Origin: Burkholderiaceae bacterium
GTDB lineage: Bacteria; Pseudomonadota; Gammaproteobacteria; Burkholderiales; Burkholderiaceae_D
Direction: 5' to 3'
DNA length: 45,667 nucleotides
Assembly (NCBI GenBank): GCA_019751755.1
Contig: JAIENA010000053.1
Coordinates: 1-45,667 of the forward strand
Part shown: positions 37,185-44,237 of the stretch, in pieces
Position numbering within the stretch: the first letter of the stretch is position 1
Layout: each line of letters begins with the position of its first letter
Made by a program: the position numbers and the translations under genes
Notes under the pieces: model-generated
What the model was told of the DNA's origin: nothing
The model's input: only the letters and a program-made list of their open reading frames with translations
Databases searched by the model: none

Positions 37185-37360
37185 TATTCCGCCGGATCTT
37201 GCAAGGTACGGGCTTCATCAGCCCACATGATGGGAATACCGTCACGGATCGGATAAGCCAGGCGGTCGCCACGGCAGATCAGTTCCTGGGCTTTTTTATC
37301 GTATTCCAAAGGCCCTTTGCAGACAGGGCAGACCAGGATATCAAGCAGTCGAGCATCCAC
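37184..37360 (-). CDS. Trm112-family small zinc-binding-type protein, 58 aa
   Basis: A short frame reads [16 protein letters not shown], then [30 protein letters not shown] and ends [12 protein letters not shown]. This is the YcaR/Trm112 family, which in bacteria commonly sits between lpxK and kdsB. The C-x-x-C pair (11, 14) and a further cysteine (29) are kept. The start is GTG at 37360, with GGAGA 6 nt upstream. It overlaps the lpxK 3' end by 20 nt and kdsB by one base. Eukaryotic Trm112 activates methyltransferases; the bacterial role is less certain. Confidence 0.93.
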   Translation of the reverse strand: MDARLLDILVCPVCKGPLEYDKKAQELICRGDRLAYPIRDGIPIMWADEARTLQDPAE

Positions 37361-38417
37361 GACATTTCTCCACTAATTGTTTTGCCAGCGCGGCATCGAT
37401 GCGCGCGGACACGGGCACCACCCACAGGCGTGGGTCGTCCCTGAATTCTTCAAGTTGGCGACATTTTACTGCATCCTTCTCGGTCATCAAGATGACATCG
37501 GCCGCCACGCCGTCGAATGGATGGTCGAGGAAATCATGGTGATCAGGCAGTGCAATCTCCAGCGGATCAAAGCCTGCGCCCTTCAACATCGTGAAAAAGC
37601 GCGCCGGATTGCCAATCCCCGCCGCCGCCGCCACGGTCCAGCCCTGTTGCCGGGCCTGCTCCGCCAGCGCCGCCAGCGGCATCGCCGCCGTACCGGACAA
37701 GCGTTCGGCCTGTCCCGCTTCCAGCACCATCTGCACCGGCACGCTCACCGCACCGCGCTGGCGCCCCCTGCCCCGCACTTGCGCAGCCAGGTCCGGGCCC
37801 AGCTGCGGCGCATTGACCAGCGTGACATCGCGCCGCCGCGATGGTGGTTCACGCAGCGGCCCCGCTGGCAGCAGCCAGCCATTGCCGACGCCACGGCTGT
37901 CAAACAAGATGATTTCCACATCGCGCCGCATCGCGTAATGCTGCAAACCATCGTCCGCCACCAGAATATCGACTGCGGGATGGGCCGCCAGCAGTGCCTT
38001 GCCCGCCGCCACCCGTTGCCGTCCGACCATCACCGGGCAGCCGGTGCGGGCCGCGATCAACACCGGCTCATCGCCCACCTCGCGCGGCAAGGACGCCGCC
38101 GTCACGGCGCGGGGCCCCGACGCTTCGCTGCCAAAGCCGCGTGAAATCACGCCCGGCGTAAAACCGGCGTCGCGCAGCGCCTGCACCAGCCAGATCGTCA
38201 GCGGCGTCTTGCCGGTGCCGCCGATATAAATATTGCCCACCACCACCACCGGGACCGGCAAGCGTTCCGACTTCAGCAGGCCGGCGCGGAACAGTTGCGC
38301 CCGCACAGCGGCAATCCCGCCAAACACGACGGACAGCGGCCACAGCGCACACGCCAGCGGGCCACGGCGCAGCCAGTTGCGGGTCAGGATGGTTTCCAGC
38401 TTGGAGGGTTCAGGCAT
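37341..38417 (-). CDS. lpxK: Tetraacyldisaccharide 4'-kinase, 358 aa
   Basis: This enzyme phosphorylates the lipid A precursor at the 4' position at the inner membrane. The N-terminal hydrophobic helix (about 20-45) anchors it. [24 protein letters not shown] (about 57-80) is the P-loop. [54 protein letters not shown] and the C-terminal [14 protein letters not shown] blocks are the family hallmarks. Its end overlaps the Trm112 start. It has only a weak SD, so the ATG at 38417 is set by homology. Confidence 0.96.
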   Translation of the reverse strand: MPEPSKLETILTRNWLRRGPLACALWPLSVVFGGIAAVRAQLFRAGLLKSERLPVPVVVVGNIYIGGTGKTPLTIWLVQALRDAGFTPGVISRGFGSEASGPRAVTAASLPREVGDEPVLIAARTGCPVMVGRQRVAAGKALLAAHPAVDILVADDGLQHYAMRRDVEIILFDSRGVGNGWLLPAGPLREPPSRRRDVTLVNAPQLGPDLAAQVRGRGRQRGAVSVPVQMVLEAGQAERLSGTAAMPLAALAEQARQQGWTVAAAAGIGNPARFFTMLKGAGFDPLEIALPDHHDFLDHPFDGVAADVILMTEKDAVKCRQLEEFRDDPRLWVVPVSARIDAALAKQLVEKCRGCSTA

Positions 38418-38438
38418 AGGGTTTTCAGGACGAGCAAT

Positions 38439-38472
38439 GGCGGATGACGCGGGCGGCGCCCGCTCATCCGCC
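38439..38472. repeat. GGCGGAT palindromic repeat between lpxK and exbD
   Basis: GGCGGATGA (38439-38447) and TCATCCGCC (38464-38472) are perfect arms; an inner hairpin GCGGGC-GGC-GCCCGC fills the loop, and CTA follows. It has the same ends and size class as the element at 22450-22481. It lies in the 71-nt gap of the operon, where it could act as an RNA hairpin separating exbD from lpxK expression. Confidence 0.65.
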
Positions 38473-38488
38473 CTATGATGGCATATCG

Positions 38489-38920
38489 TTATTTCGCCGC
38501 GCCGGTCTGCGCGGCAAAGGTCAGCTTGTCGAAGCCGGCCAGACGGGCCGCTTCCATCACATTGACCACCATCTGGTGCATGGCGAACTGGTCGGCATTG
38601 ATGATGACCACCGGCGCTTTGGCCGGATCGCGCGCGGCGGCCTTCAGCGAGGCCGCCAGGCCCGCCACATTCTGGAACGACACCGGCACGTTATTGACCG
38701 TGTAATTACCCTTGGCATCGATGGTGACATTGATTTCATTGGGGCGCTCCGCGGCCTTTTCCGCATCGGCGGTCGGCAGCGTGATATTGAGCTCGGTAAA
38801 CTTGCTGTAGGTGGTGGTCACCATCAGGAAGATCAGGATCACCAGCAACACGTCAATAAACGGGATCAGGTTGATTTCCGGATCTTCACGCAAGCGCCCG
38901 CGGCGAAAGTTCATGGCCAT
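38489..38920 (-). CDS. exbD: ExbD/TolR biopolymer transport protein, 143 aa
   Basis: This is a component of the TonB energy-coupling motor. One N-terminal membrane helix (INLIPFIDVLLVILIFLMVTT, about 17-37) contains the essential aspartate in PFIDV. The periplasmic domain (45-140) carries VTIDAKGNYTVNNVPV and VVIINADQFAMHQMVVNVMEAARLAGFDKLTFA. The length is typical. It starts 3 nt after the exbB stop. No tonB gene is present here, so the partner must lie elsewhere. Confidence 0.94.
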   Translation of the reverse strand: MAMNFRRGRLREDPEINLIPFIDVLLVILIFLMVTTTYSKFTELNITLPTADAEKAAERPNEINVTIDAKGNYTVNNVPVSFQNVAGLAASLKAAARDPAKAPVVIINADQFAMHQMVVNVMEAARLAGFDKLTFAAQTGAAK

Positions 38921-38923
38921 GGG

Positions 38924-39532
38924 TCAGTTCTTGCGCGAAAAGTGGACCACATCGACAAATTTCACCGCCTGTTGTTCCATCTCGATGACAAAACTGTCGA
39001 CCAGCGCGCGGAAATGGCGGTAAAACACCAGCGTCGGCATGGCGATGGCCAGGCCAAAGCCGGTGTTATACAGCGCCACCGAAATACCGTGCGCCAGTTG
39101 CGCCGGATTGGTGCCGGCGCCGGTTTGCGAACCAAAAATCTCAATCATGCCGACCACGGTGCCGAACAAACCCATCAGTGGCGCCAGCGAAGCGATCGTA
39201 CCCAGGGTGGTCAAAAAACGCTCCAGCGTATGGGCCACGCCGCTGCCGGCTTCTTCAATCGCTTCCTTCATCACGTCACGCGGCGCATCGGCATTGCGCA
39301 AGGCCGCCGACAGCACCACCCCCAGCGGCGAACTCTGTTCCAGTTTCTGGATCACGTCCGGCGTGATACTGCCGCCACGGTAGACCCCCACCACTTCGTC
39401 AAACAATTGGCGCGGCAGGATGCGCGTGCGGCGCAAATACATCAGGCGTTCAATAATCAGGGCGGTGGCGACGATGGAAGCGATCAACAGCGGCCAGATG
39501 GGCCAGCCTGCGGCTTGGATGATTGCGAGCAA
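38924..39532 (-). CDS. exbB: ExbB/MotA/TolQ proton channel protein, 202 aa
   Basis: This is the channel part of the TonB motor, with three membrane helices: residues about 5-28, 105-130 and 145-172. LERFLTTLGTIASLAPLMGLFGTVVGMIEIF is the family signature, and GISVALYNTGFGLAIAMPTLVFYRHF is the third helix. The start codon is TTG, chosen since AGGAG stands 6 nt upstream and the family N-terminus begins there; no ATG fits. It is the first gene of the exbBD unit that leads into lpxK. Confidence 0.94.
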   Translation of the reverse strand: MLAIIQAAGWPIWPLLIASIVATALIIERLMYLRRTRILPRQLFDEVVGVYRGGSITPDVIQKLEQSSPLGVVLSAALRNADAPRDVMKEAIEEAGSGVAHTLERFLTTLGTIASLAPLMGLFGTVVGMIEIFGSQTGAGTNPAQLAHGISVALYNTGFGLAIAMPTLVFYRHFRALVDSFVIEMEQQAVKFVDVVHFSRKN

Positions 39533-39579
39533 ATGAAACTCCTGGGGATAAGTTGCAGCGGCGGCGTGCCTAAACGCGC

Positions 39580-39608
39580 AATGTAGCGTGTTGTCGCCCA
39601 GTCGGCAA
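39580..39608 (-). promoter_or_regulatory. Sigma-70-type promoter of exbBD-lpxK
   Basis: On the minus strand TTGCCG (39608-39603) and TACATT (39585-39580) form a -35/-10 pair with exactly 17 nt between them, about 48 bases upstream of the exbB TTG start. Confidence 0.6.
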
Positions 39609-39643
39609 GTGATCGCGGGGCCAGTGATTCATGAAACGGTGCA

Positions 39644-40458
39644 TTCTGCACATTTTCTGTGGAGAATAATGTGCACAAGCCATCGAGCTTCACATTAAGC
39701 CATTGATTTTAAATGATTTTATTGACCAGATTAAAAAACAGGCAGGCAACACGCGGCAGGCCACTCCCGGCGGCCCGACGGCAGCTGTACAGTTCTCCCC
39801 ACATTCTGTTGATAAGATTGTGAGCAATAGCCTTGTTGCGCAGGAAACCCCTTGATTCATAAGCGTTTTCTATTCACGCACAAAAATTTTGCAGCGACCT
39901 GTTTTCCCCATCGAAATGGCGGGTTTTCTCTGTTTTCACCATGGAACGAGCACTGGGCGTGGACAACTTCCGCATTCTGCACAGAAACTGTGGACAAAAT
40001 TGTTAGCAAGGCCAAAATTACGCCATAACACGTTGATTTTAAACAGAATTAATGCAATGCTCAAAAATTAATCAAACCCAAGTGAGACGCAGCGCGTGCG
40101 CATCCCGAGACTTCTGCACACATTGTGTGGATAAAATTGTTAGCAAGCCCCTCAACACCACCTTATGTCATTGATTTGTAACATTTTTGTGATACTGATT
40201 AAAAATTAAGCAAAAGCCAAAATAAACCACCGCCGGCAAAGTTCTGCACATCTTCTGTGGATAAAATTGTGAGCAAGCGCCGCTTTGGTCATCCAAGTCA
40301 TTGATTTAAAACCACAAAATTTCCGTGAGTAAATTTTCAGCACGGATGATCTTATTCATACCGCAGCGCAACATCGACGCTAAAAAGTTCCACACAATTT
40401 ATGTGGATAACTTTGTGCGTAACCGCCTCTCGTGGCCGTAAAGTACTTGATCTATAAG
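39644..40458 (+). repeat. Array of six DnaA-box-like composite repeats
   Basis: The 1.07-kb gap between exbB and xseA holds six directional units, starting at 39644, 39793, 39975, 40112, 40242 and 40388. Each has a left 9-mer (consensus TTCTGCACA) and, exactly 14 nt after its start in all six, a right 9-mer (TGTGGATAA; perfect in units 4, 5 and 6, one mismatch in units 1-3). The right 9-mer is the reverse complement of the DnaA box TTATCCACA; the left one differs from TTATNCACA at a single base in four units. A conserved AATTGT(T/G)AGCAAG follows in the best copies, then an AT-rich TTGATTT(A)AAA-like motif 56-58 nt from the unit start. Between the units the sequence is unrelated. A lone TGTGGACAG follows at 40578. 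No gene is seen in the gap. Confidence 0.85.
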
Positions 40459-40602
40459 GATTTTTCTGAAATGCTCACGAATGAAGCATCGACAATTCGC
40501 TTTAATAATCAAGCGCTTAGAAAAAAGACTTGCCAGAGCAGGTCATATATGACATAAGCATGACCCCTGAAAAAATTTGTGGACAGCTTCTTTCCGAACA
40601 CC

Positions 40603-41955
40603 ATGACCTATCCCGATCACCAGGCCGCCGCCAGCGGCGTCCTCACGGTTTCCGCCCTCAACCAGGCGGTGGGCCGCATGCTCGAGCGCTCGTTTCCCCT
40701 GACCTGGATCTCAGGGGAAATCTCGAACTTCACGCGCGCCAGTTCCGGCCACTGGTATTTCACCTTGAAAGATGATGCGGCCCAGGTGCGCGCGGTGATG
40801 TTCCGGGGACGGGCCCAATACGCGGGCTTTGTGCCGCGCGAGGGCGACAAGGTCGAGGTGCGGGCGCTGGTGACGCTGTATGCGCCACGGGGTGACTATC
40901 AGATCAATGTGGAAGCGATCCGCCGCGCCGGTGTCGGGCAATTGTTTGAAGCGTTCCAGCGCCTCAAGGAAAAACTGGGCGCGGCCGGCCTGTTCGACCA
41001 GGAGCGCAAACGGGCGCTGCCGATGTTTGCCCGCACCATCGGCATCGTCACCAGCCCGCAGGCGGCGGCGCTGCGCGATGTGCTGACGGCGCTGGCGCGG
41101 CGCGCGCCGCACGTGTCGGTGATTGTGTATCCGACGCTGGTGCAGGGCCAACTGGCGGCCGAACAGATCACCGCCGCCATCGAGTCCGCGTCGCGGCGCG
41201 CCGAGTGCGATGTGCTGCTGGTGTGCCGGGGCGGCGGCAGTATCGAGGATTTGTGGTGCTTCAATGATGAGGCGGTGGCCTACGCGATCGCCAATTGCGC
41301 GATGCCGGTGATTGCCGGCATCGGCCACGAAACCGATTTCACGATTGCCGATTTCGCGGCGGACTTGCGGGCCGCCACGCCCACGGCGGCGGCGGAATTG
41401 GCCGCCACGCCGCGCGCCGACTGGCTGGCGTCACTGCGCGCCGACGCCACCGACTTGCAGCGCGCCATGCGGCGCCGCTTGAACGATGCGCAGCAAACAC
41501 TCGATGGCCAGGCGCGCCGCCTGCTGAGCCCTGCGGCGCAAATCAGCCAGCAGCGCGACCGCCTGCGCACGCATGCGATGGCGCTGACCCACGCCAACCG
41601 CGCCCCGCTGCGCCAGTCCCGCGTGGCGTTTGACAAGTGGCAGGCGCGCTGGTCGGCCTGCCGTCCGGACCCGGCCGGCCTGCGTGGCCAGCTCGCAGCA
41701 ATCGGACGCCGCGCCCTGTTGGCCAACCGGCGCCAGCTCGAGCAGCGGCGCGACAGCCTGCACGCGCTGGCGGCCCAGCTGGAATTGCTCAATCCGCAGC
41801 GCACCCTGGAGCGCGGCTATGCCATCGTGACCGACCAGCGCGGCGCCATTGTGCGCGCGCCGGGACAATTGCAGCCCCACACCACGGTCTCGGTGCGGCT
41901 GGCTGAAGGCCGCGCCGACCTTGGCATCGCCTCGGTGCAGCCGGCGTTGGATTAA
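40603..41955 (+). CDS. xseA: Exodeoxyribonuclease VII large subunit
   Basis: XseA binds several XseB subunits and degrades single-stranded DNA. The N-terminal OB-fold (about 10-105) starts [30 protein letters not shown]. The catalytic domain has [50 protein letters not shown] and [32 protein letters not shown] coiled-coil arm (about 270-390) and the C-terminal [14 protein letters not shown] follow. I use the ATG at 40603 (450 aa); a GTG at 40579 in frame would begin inside the last DnaA-like box. Neither has a good SD. No xseB is in the window. Confidence 0.96.
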   Translation: MTYPDHQAAASGVLTVSALNQAVGRMLERSFPLTWISGEISNFTRASSGHWYFTLKDDAAQVRAVMFRGRAQYAGFVPREGDKVEVRALVTLYAPRGDYQINVEAIRRAGVGQLFEAFQRLKEKLGAAGLFDQERKRALPMFARTIGIVTSPQAAALRDVLTALARRAPHVSVIVYPTLVQGQLAAEQITAAIESASRRAECDVLLVCRGGGSIEDLWCFNDEAVAYAIANCAMPVIAGIGHETDFTIADFAADLRAATPTAAAELAATPRADWLASLRADATDLQRAMRRRLNDAQQTLDGQARRLLSPAAQISQQRDRLRTHAMALTHANRAPLRQSRVAFDKWQARWSACRPDPAGLRGQLAAIGRRALLANRRQLEQRRDSLHALAAQLELLNPQRTLERGYAIVTDQRGAIVRAPGQLQPHTTVSVRLAEGRADLGIASVQPALD

Positions 41956-41984
41956 GCACCATAAAGCACCATAAAGCACCATAC
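41955..41984 (+). repeat. Three tandem copies of a 10-bp repeat
   Basis: AGCACCATAA occurs at 41955-41964 and 41965-41974, and AGCACCATAC at 41975-41984, directly after the xseA stop codon. It is a short tandem array that is likely to vary in copy number. No function is visible. Confidence 0.75.
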
Positions 41985-42089
41985 GTCGGCACCAATAATG
42001 GCCATTCCAAGCACCACGCCACGCGAAGGTTTACAATAGTGGACGTTTCAGCAAAAATGACTTTCTGACTCAACCATAAGGAACCTCAC

Positions 42090-42668
42090 ATGGAACATAC
42101 CCTGCCGGCACTGCCGTACGCAATCGACGCCCTGGCGCCACACATCTCCCAGGAAACGCTGGAATACCACTACGCCAAGCACCACCAGGCCTATGTCACC
42201 AACCTGAACAACCTGATCAAGGGCACCGAGTTCGAAGAACTGTCCCTGGAAGAAATCGTCAAGAAATCGTCCGGCGGCATTTTCAACAACGCGGCCCAGG
42301 TATGGAACCACACCTTCTACTGGAACGGCCTGAAGCCAAACGGCGGCGGCGCTCCAACCGGCGCGCTGGCTGACGCCATCAACGCCAAGTGGGGTTCGTT
42401 CGACAAGTTCAAGGAAGAATTCACCAAGTCGTGCGTTGGCAACTTCGGTTCGTCCTGGACCTGGCTGGTGAAAAAAGCCGACGGTTCGGTTGACATCGTC
42501 AACACCTCGAACGCCGCCACCCCGCTGACCACCGATGCCAAAGCGCTCATCACCTGCGACCTGTGGGAACACGCGTACTACATCGACTACCGCAACCTGC
42601 GTCCAAAGTACGTTGAAAACTTCTTCGCACTGGCCAACTGGGACTTCGCAGCCCAAAACTTCGCCTGA
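42090..42668 (+). CDS. sodB: Iron superoxide dismutase, 192 aa
   Basis: It removes superoxide in the cytoplasm. Metal ligands can be seen: His27 in [13 protein letters not shown], His74 in QVWNHTFYW, and the aspartate and histidine in [14 protein letters not shown]. The [20 protein letters not shown] block, with glutamine before VWNH, is the iron-type pattern. The length is typical. AAGGA stands 7 nt upstream of the ATG. A TACAAT at 42032-42037 is a plausible -10 box, but no good -35 is visible. It has its own terminator. Confidence 0.97.
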   Translation: MEHTLPALPYAIDALAPHISQETLEYHYAKHHQAYVTNLNNLIKGTEFEELSLEEIVKKSSGGIFNNAAQVWNHTFYWNGLKPNGGGAPTGALADAINAKWGSFDKFKEEFTKSCVGNFGSSWTWLVKKADGSVDIVNTSNAATPLTTDAKALITCDLWEHAYYIDYRNLRPKYVENFFALANWDFAAQNFA

Positions 42669-42685
42669 TTGTTAATGGTGTCGAT

Positions 42686-42713
42686 AAAAAAGCCGGCTCT
42701 GCCGGCTTTTTTT
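42686..42713. terminator. Bidirectional terminator between sodB and the convergent gene
   Basis: AGCCGGC (42691-42697) and GCCGGCT (42701-42707) form a perfect stem with loop TCT, flanked by A5 and T7 tracts. It ends sodB and can end the convergent minus-strand transcript that stops at 42733. Confidence 0.93.
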
Positions 42714-42732
42714 ACGTCCAAACTGCTGGCGC

Positions 42733-43509
42733 TTAGCCCGCCTGCAGCGTTTTCACGGTGCGCACTTCGCTCTTTTCACCCGCGCCGCTATTGCTGAAGC
42801 GGCTCTCCTGGCGCACCGTCATCAAACGATCGCCCGCCAGCGCATAGGTGCTTTTGACTTCCTGCCGGAACTCAAAACTGACCACGACATAAGCCCGGCC
42901 CGTACCGTGCCAGTGCAACTGGCTGGCCAGCGGCGTGCCGTCCTGGGCGATCCACACGTCCAGCGCGCCGTCGAATTCCTTGACGTATTTGCGTTCACGG
43001 TCGCTCAACACCTTGGAGGGCACGGCAAACGTCAACTGGCGCGCCGGCTTGCCCTGCCACTCCGCGCTTTTTTCGGCCTTGAAGGTGGCGCGCTCGATAT
43101 TGCGCGTCAAGTTTTCCGCCGCCGACACCATGGGCCGCAAGTCGTCGGGCCCCATTTCCTTCAGTGCATACAGCGCCGGGGTTTTCGCGTTGGGGTTTTT
43201 CGCCGCCGCCAACTGGTCGGCATCCATGCGCGCCAGCAAATCGCGGCCATATTGCAGCCGCAAGCCCTGCGCGCCATCTTCCACCTGCACCGATGCGCTG
43301 CCCGCATAGTCATCGGACTCGCCGCCCTCCCCCACCTTGCGCGAGGTTTCCGCTTTCAACACGCCCTTGATCGGGGTGCTGCCCTGCAAGCGCTGCAGCG
43401 CGCCCTTCAAATCGGCCAGGCCATCGGCATGCGCGGTCCCGGCCAAGGCGCTACCCAGCAGCGCGGCGCCCAATAGCGCAGTACGGGTTATGCGCAGGCT
43501 CATGCGCAT
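42733..43509 (-). CDS. Periplasmic protein of unknown function, 258 aa
   Basis: I recognise no named family. Residues 1-28 are a signal peptide (ending AHA). The mature part looks beta-rich and globular, with regularly spaced strands such as ASVQVEDGAQGLRLQYGRDLL, KPARQLTFAVPSKVL, LDVWIAQDGTPLASQLHWHG and SFEFRQEVKSTYALAGDRLMTVRQESRF. That reads like an outer-membrane-lipoprotein-carrier or DUF-type sheet. GGAGG precedes ATGs at 43509 and 43503. It overlaps the ABC ATPase stop by up to 10 nt, so it is the third gene of the exporter operon and may be its periplasmic partner. Confidence 0.82.
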   Translation of the reverse strand: MRMSLRITRTALLGAALLGSALAGTAHADGLADLKGALQRLQGSTPIKGVLKAETSRKVGEGGESDDYAGSASVQVEDGAQGLRLQYGRDLLARMDADQLAAAKNPNAKTPALYALKEMGPDDLRPMVSAAENLTRNIERATFKAEKSAEWQGKPARQLTFAVPSKVLSDRERKYVKEFDGALDVWIAQDGTPLASQLHWHGTGRAYVVVSFEFRQEVKSTYALAGDRLMTVRQESRFSNSGAGEKSEVRTVKTLQAG

Positions 43510-44201
43510 AATGCCTCCGCCGCCGGGTGCAATTGACCGGACAGGCGGCCCGCCGCCATCGTCACGATGCGCCCGCAGCGCGCGGCAATCGCCGGATCAT
43601 GGGTGACCAGCACCAGGGTCGAACCGCGTTCGCGGTTCAACGCAAACATCAGTTGCATGACCGCTTCGCCGGTCGCGGCGTCGAGGCTGCCGGTCGGTTC
43701 GTCGGCAAACAGCAGCGGCGGCTCGGAGACAAACGCGCGCGCCAGCGCCACCCGCTGCTGCTCGCCGCCGGACAGGAATTTCGGATAGTGCTTCAGGCGG
43801 CTGCCCAGGCCCACCCGTTCCAGCATGGCTTCGGCCTTGGCGCGGGCCGCGCCGTCGCCGCGCAATTCCAGCGGCAACATGACATTTTCCAGCGCCGTCA
43901 AATGCGGCAACAGCTGGAACGACTGGAACACAAAGCCCAAACGTGCCTGGCGGAACTGGGCGCGGCCATCTTCATCGAGTGCGAAGATATCGGTCTGCGC
44001 CAGTTTCACGGTGCCGGAGCTCGGCGTATCGAGGCCCGCCAGGATGCCCAGCAAGGTGGATTTACCGGAACCGGAGGCACCGACAATGGCCACGGTTTCA
44101 CCGGCCGCCACGGAAAAGCCGACATTGTCGAGGATGGTCAGTTCACCGGTGGCATCCGAGACCCGCTTGCCCAGCTCGCGTACTTCAATAATGTTTTGCA
44201 T
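43500..44201 (-). CDS. ABC transporter ATP-binding protein (LolD/YbbA type), 233 aa
   Basis: This is the ATPase of a MacB/LolCDE-like export system. Walker A is GASGSGKSTLLG (about 40-51), the Q-loop is in FVFQSFQLLPHLTALENVMLPLELRG, the signature is LSGGEQQRVALARAF, Walker B LLFADEPTGSLD, and the switch histidine lies in VTHDPAIAARC. GGAG stands ahead of the ATG. It is 36 nt downstream of the FtsX-type permease and overlaps the periplasmic-protein gene. The pairing with a single long permease resembles YbbA-YbbP. Confidence 0.95.
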   Translation of the reverse strand: MQNIIEVRELGKRVSDATGELTILDNVGFSVAAGETVAIVGASGSGKSTLLGILAGLDTPSSGTVKLAQTDIFALDEDGRAQFRQARLGFVFQSFQLLPHLTALENVMLPLELRGDGAARAKAEAMLERVGLGSRLKHYPKFLSGGEQQRVALARAFVSEPPLLFADEPTGSLDAATGEAVMQLMFALNRERGSTLVLVTHDPAIAARCGRIVTMAAGRLSGQLHPAAEALCA

Positions 44202-44237
44202 AACATCTCCAAAAATGAGCAGACCCGAACCCGTTGT

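Noticed and set aside
38489..39532. ExbB/ExbD as the dedicated motor of the cyanophycin-locus receptor
   Set aside because: They lie 33 kb away in a general envelope operon and there is no tonB gene; a general role is more likely.
39644..40458. CRISPR array
   Set aside because: Units are degenerate, spacing varies from about 130 to 182 nt, and no cas gene is present.
39644..40458. Canonical chromosomal origin next to dnaA
   Set aside because: No dnaA, dnaN, gyrB, rpmH or parAB gene is in the window, so a standard oriC cannot be claimed; it remains open as a secondary or displaced element.
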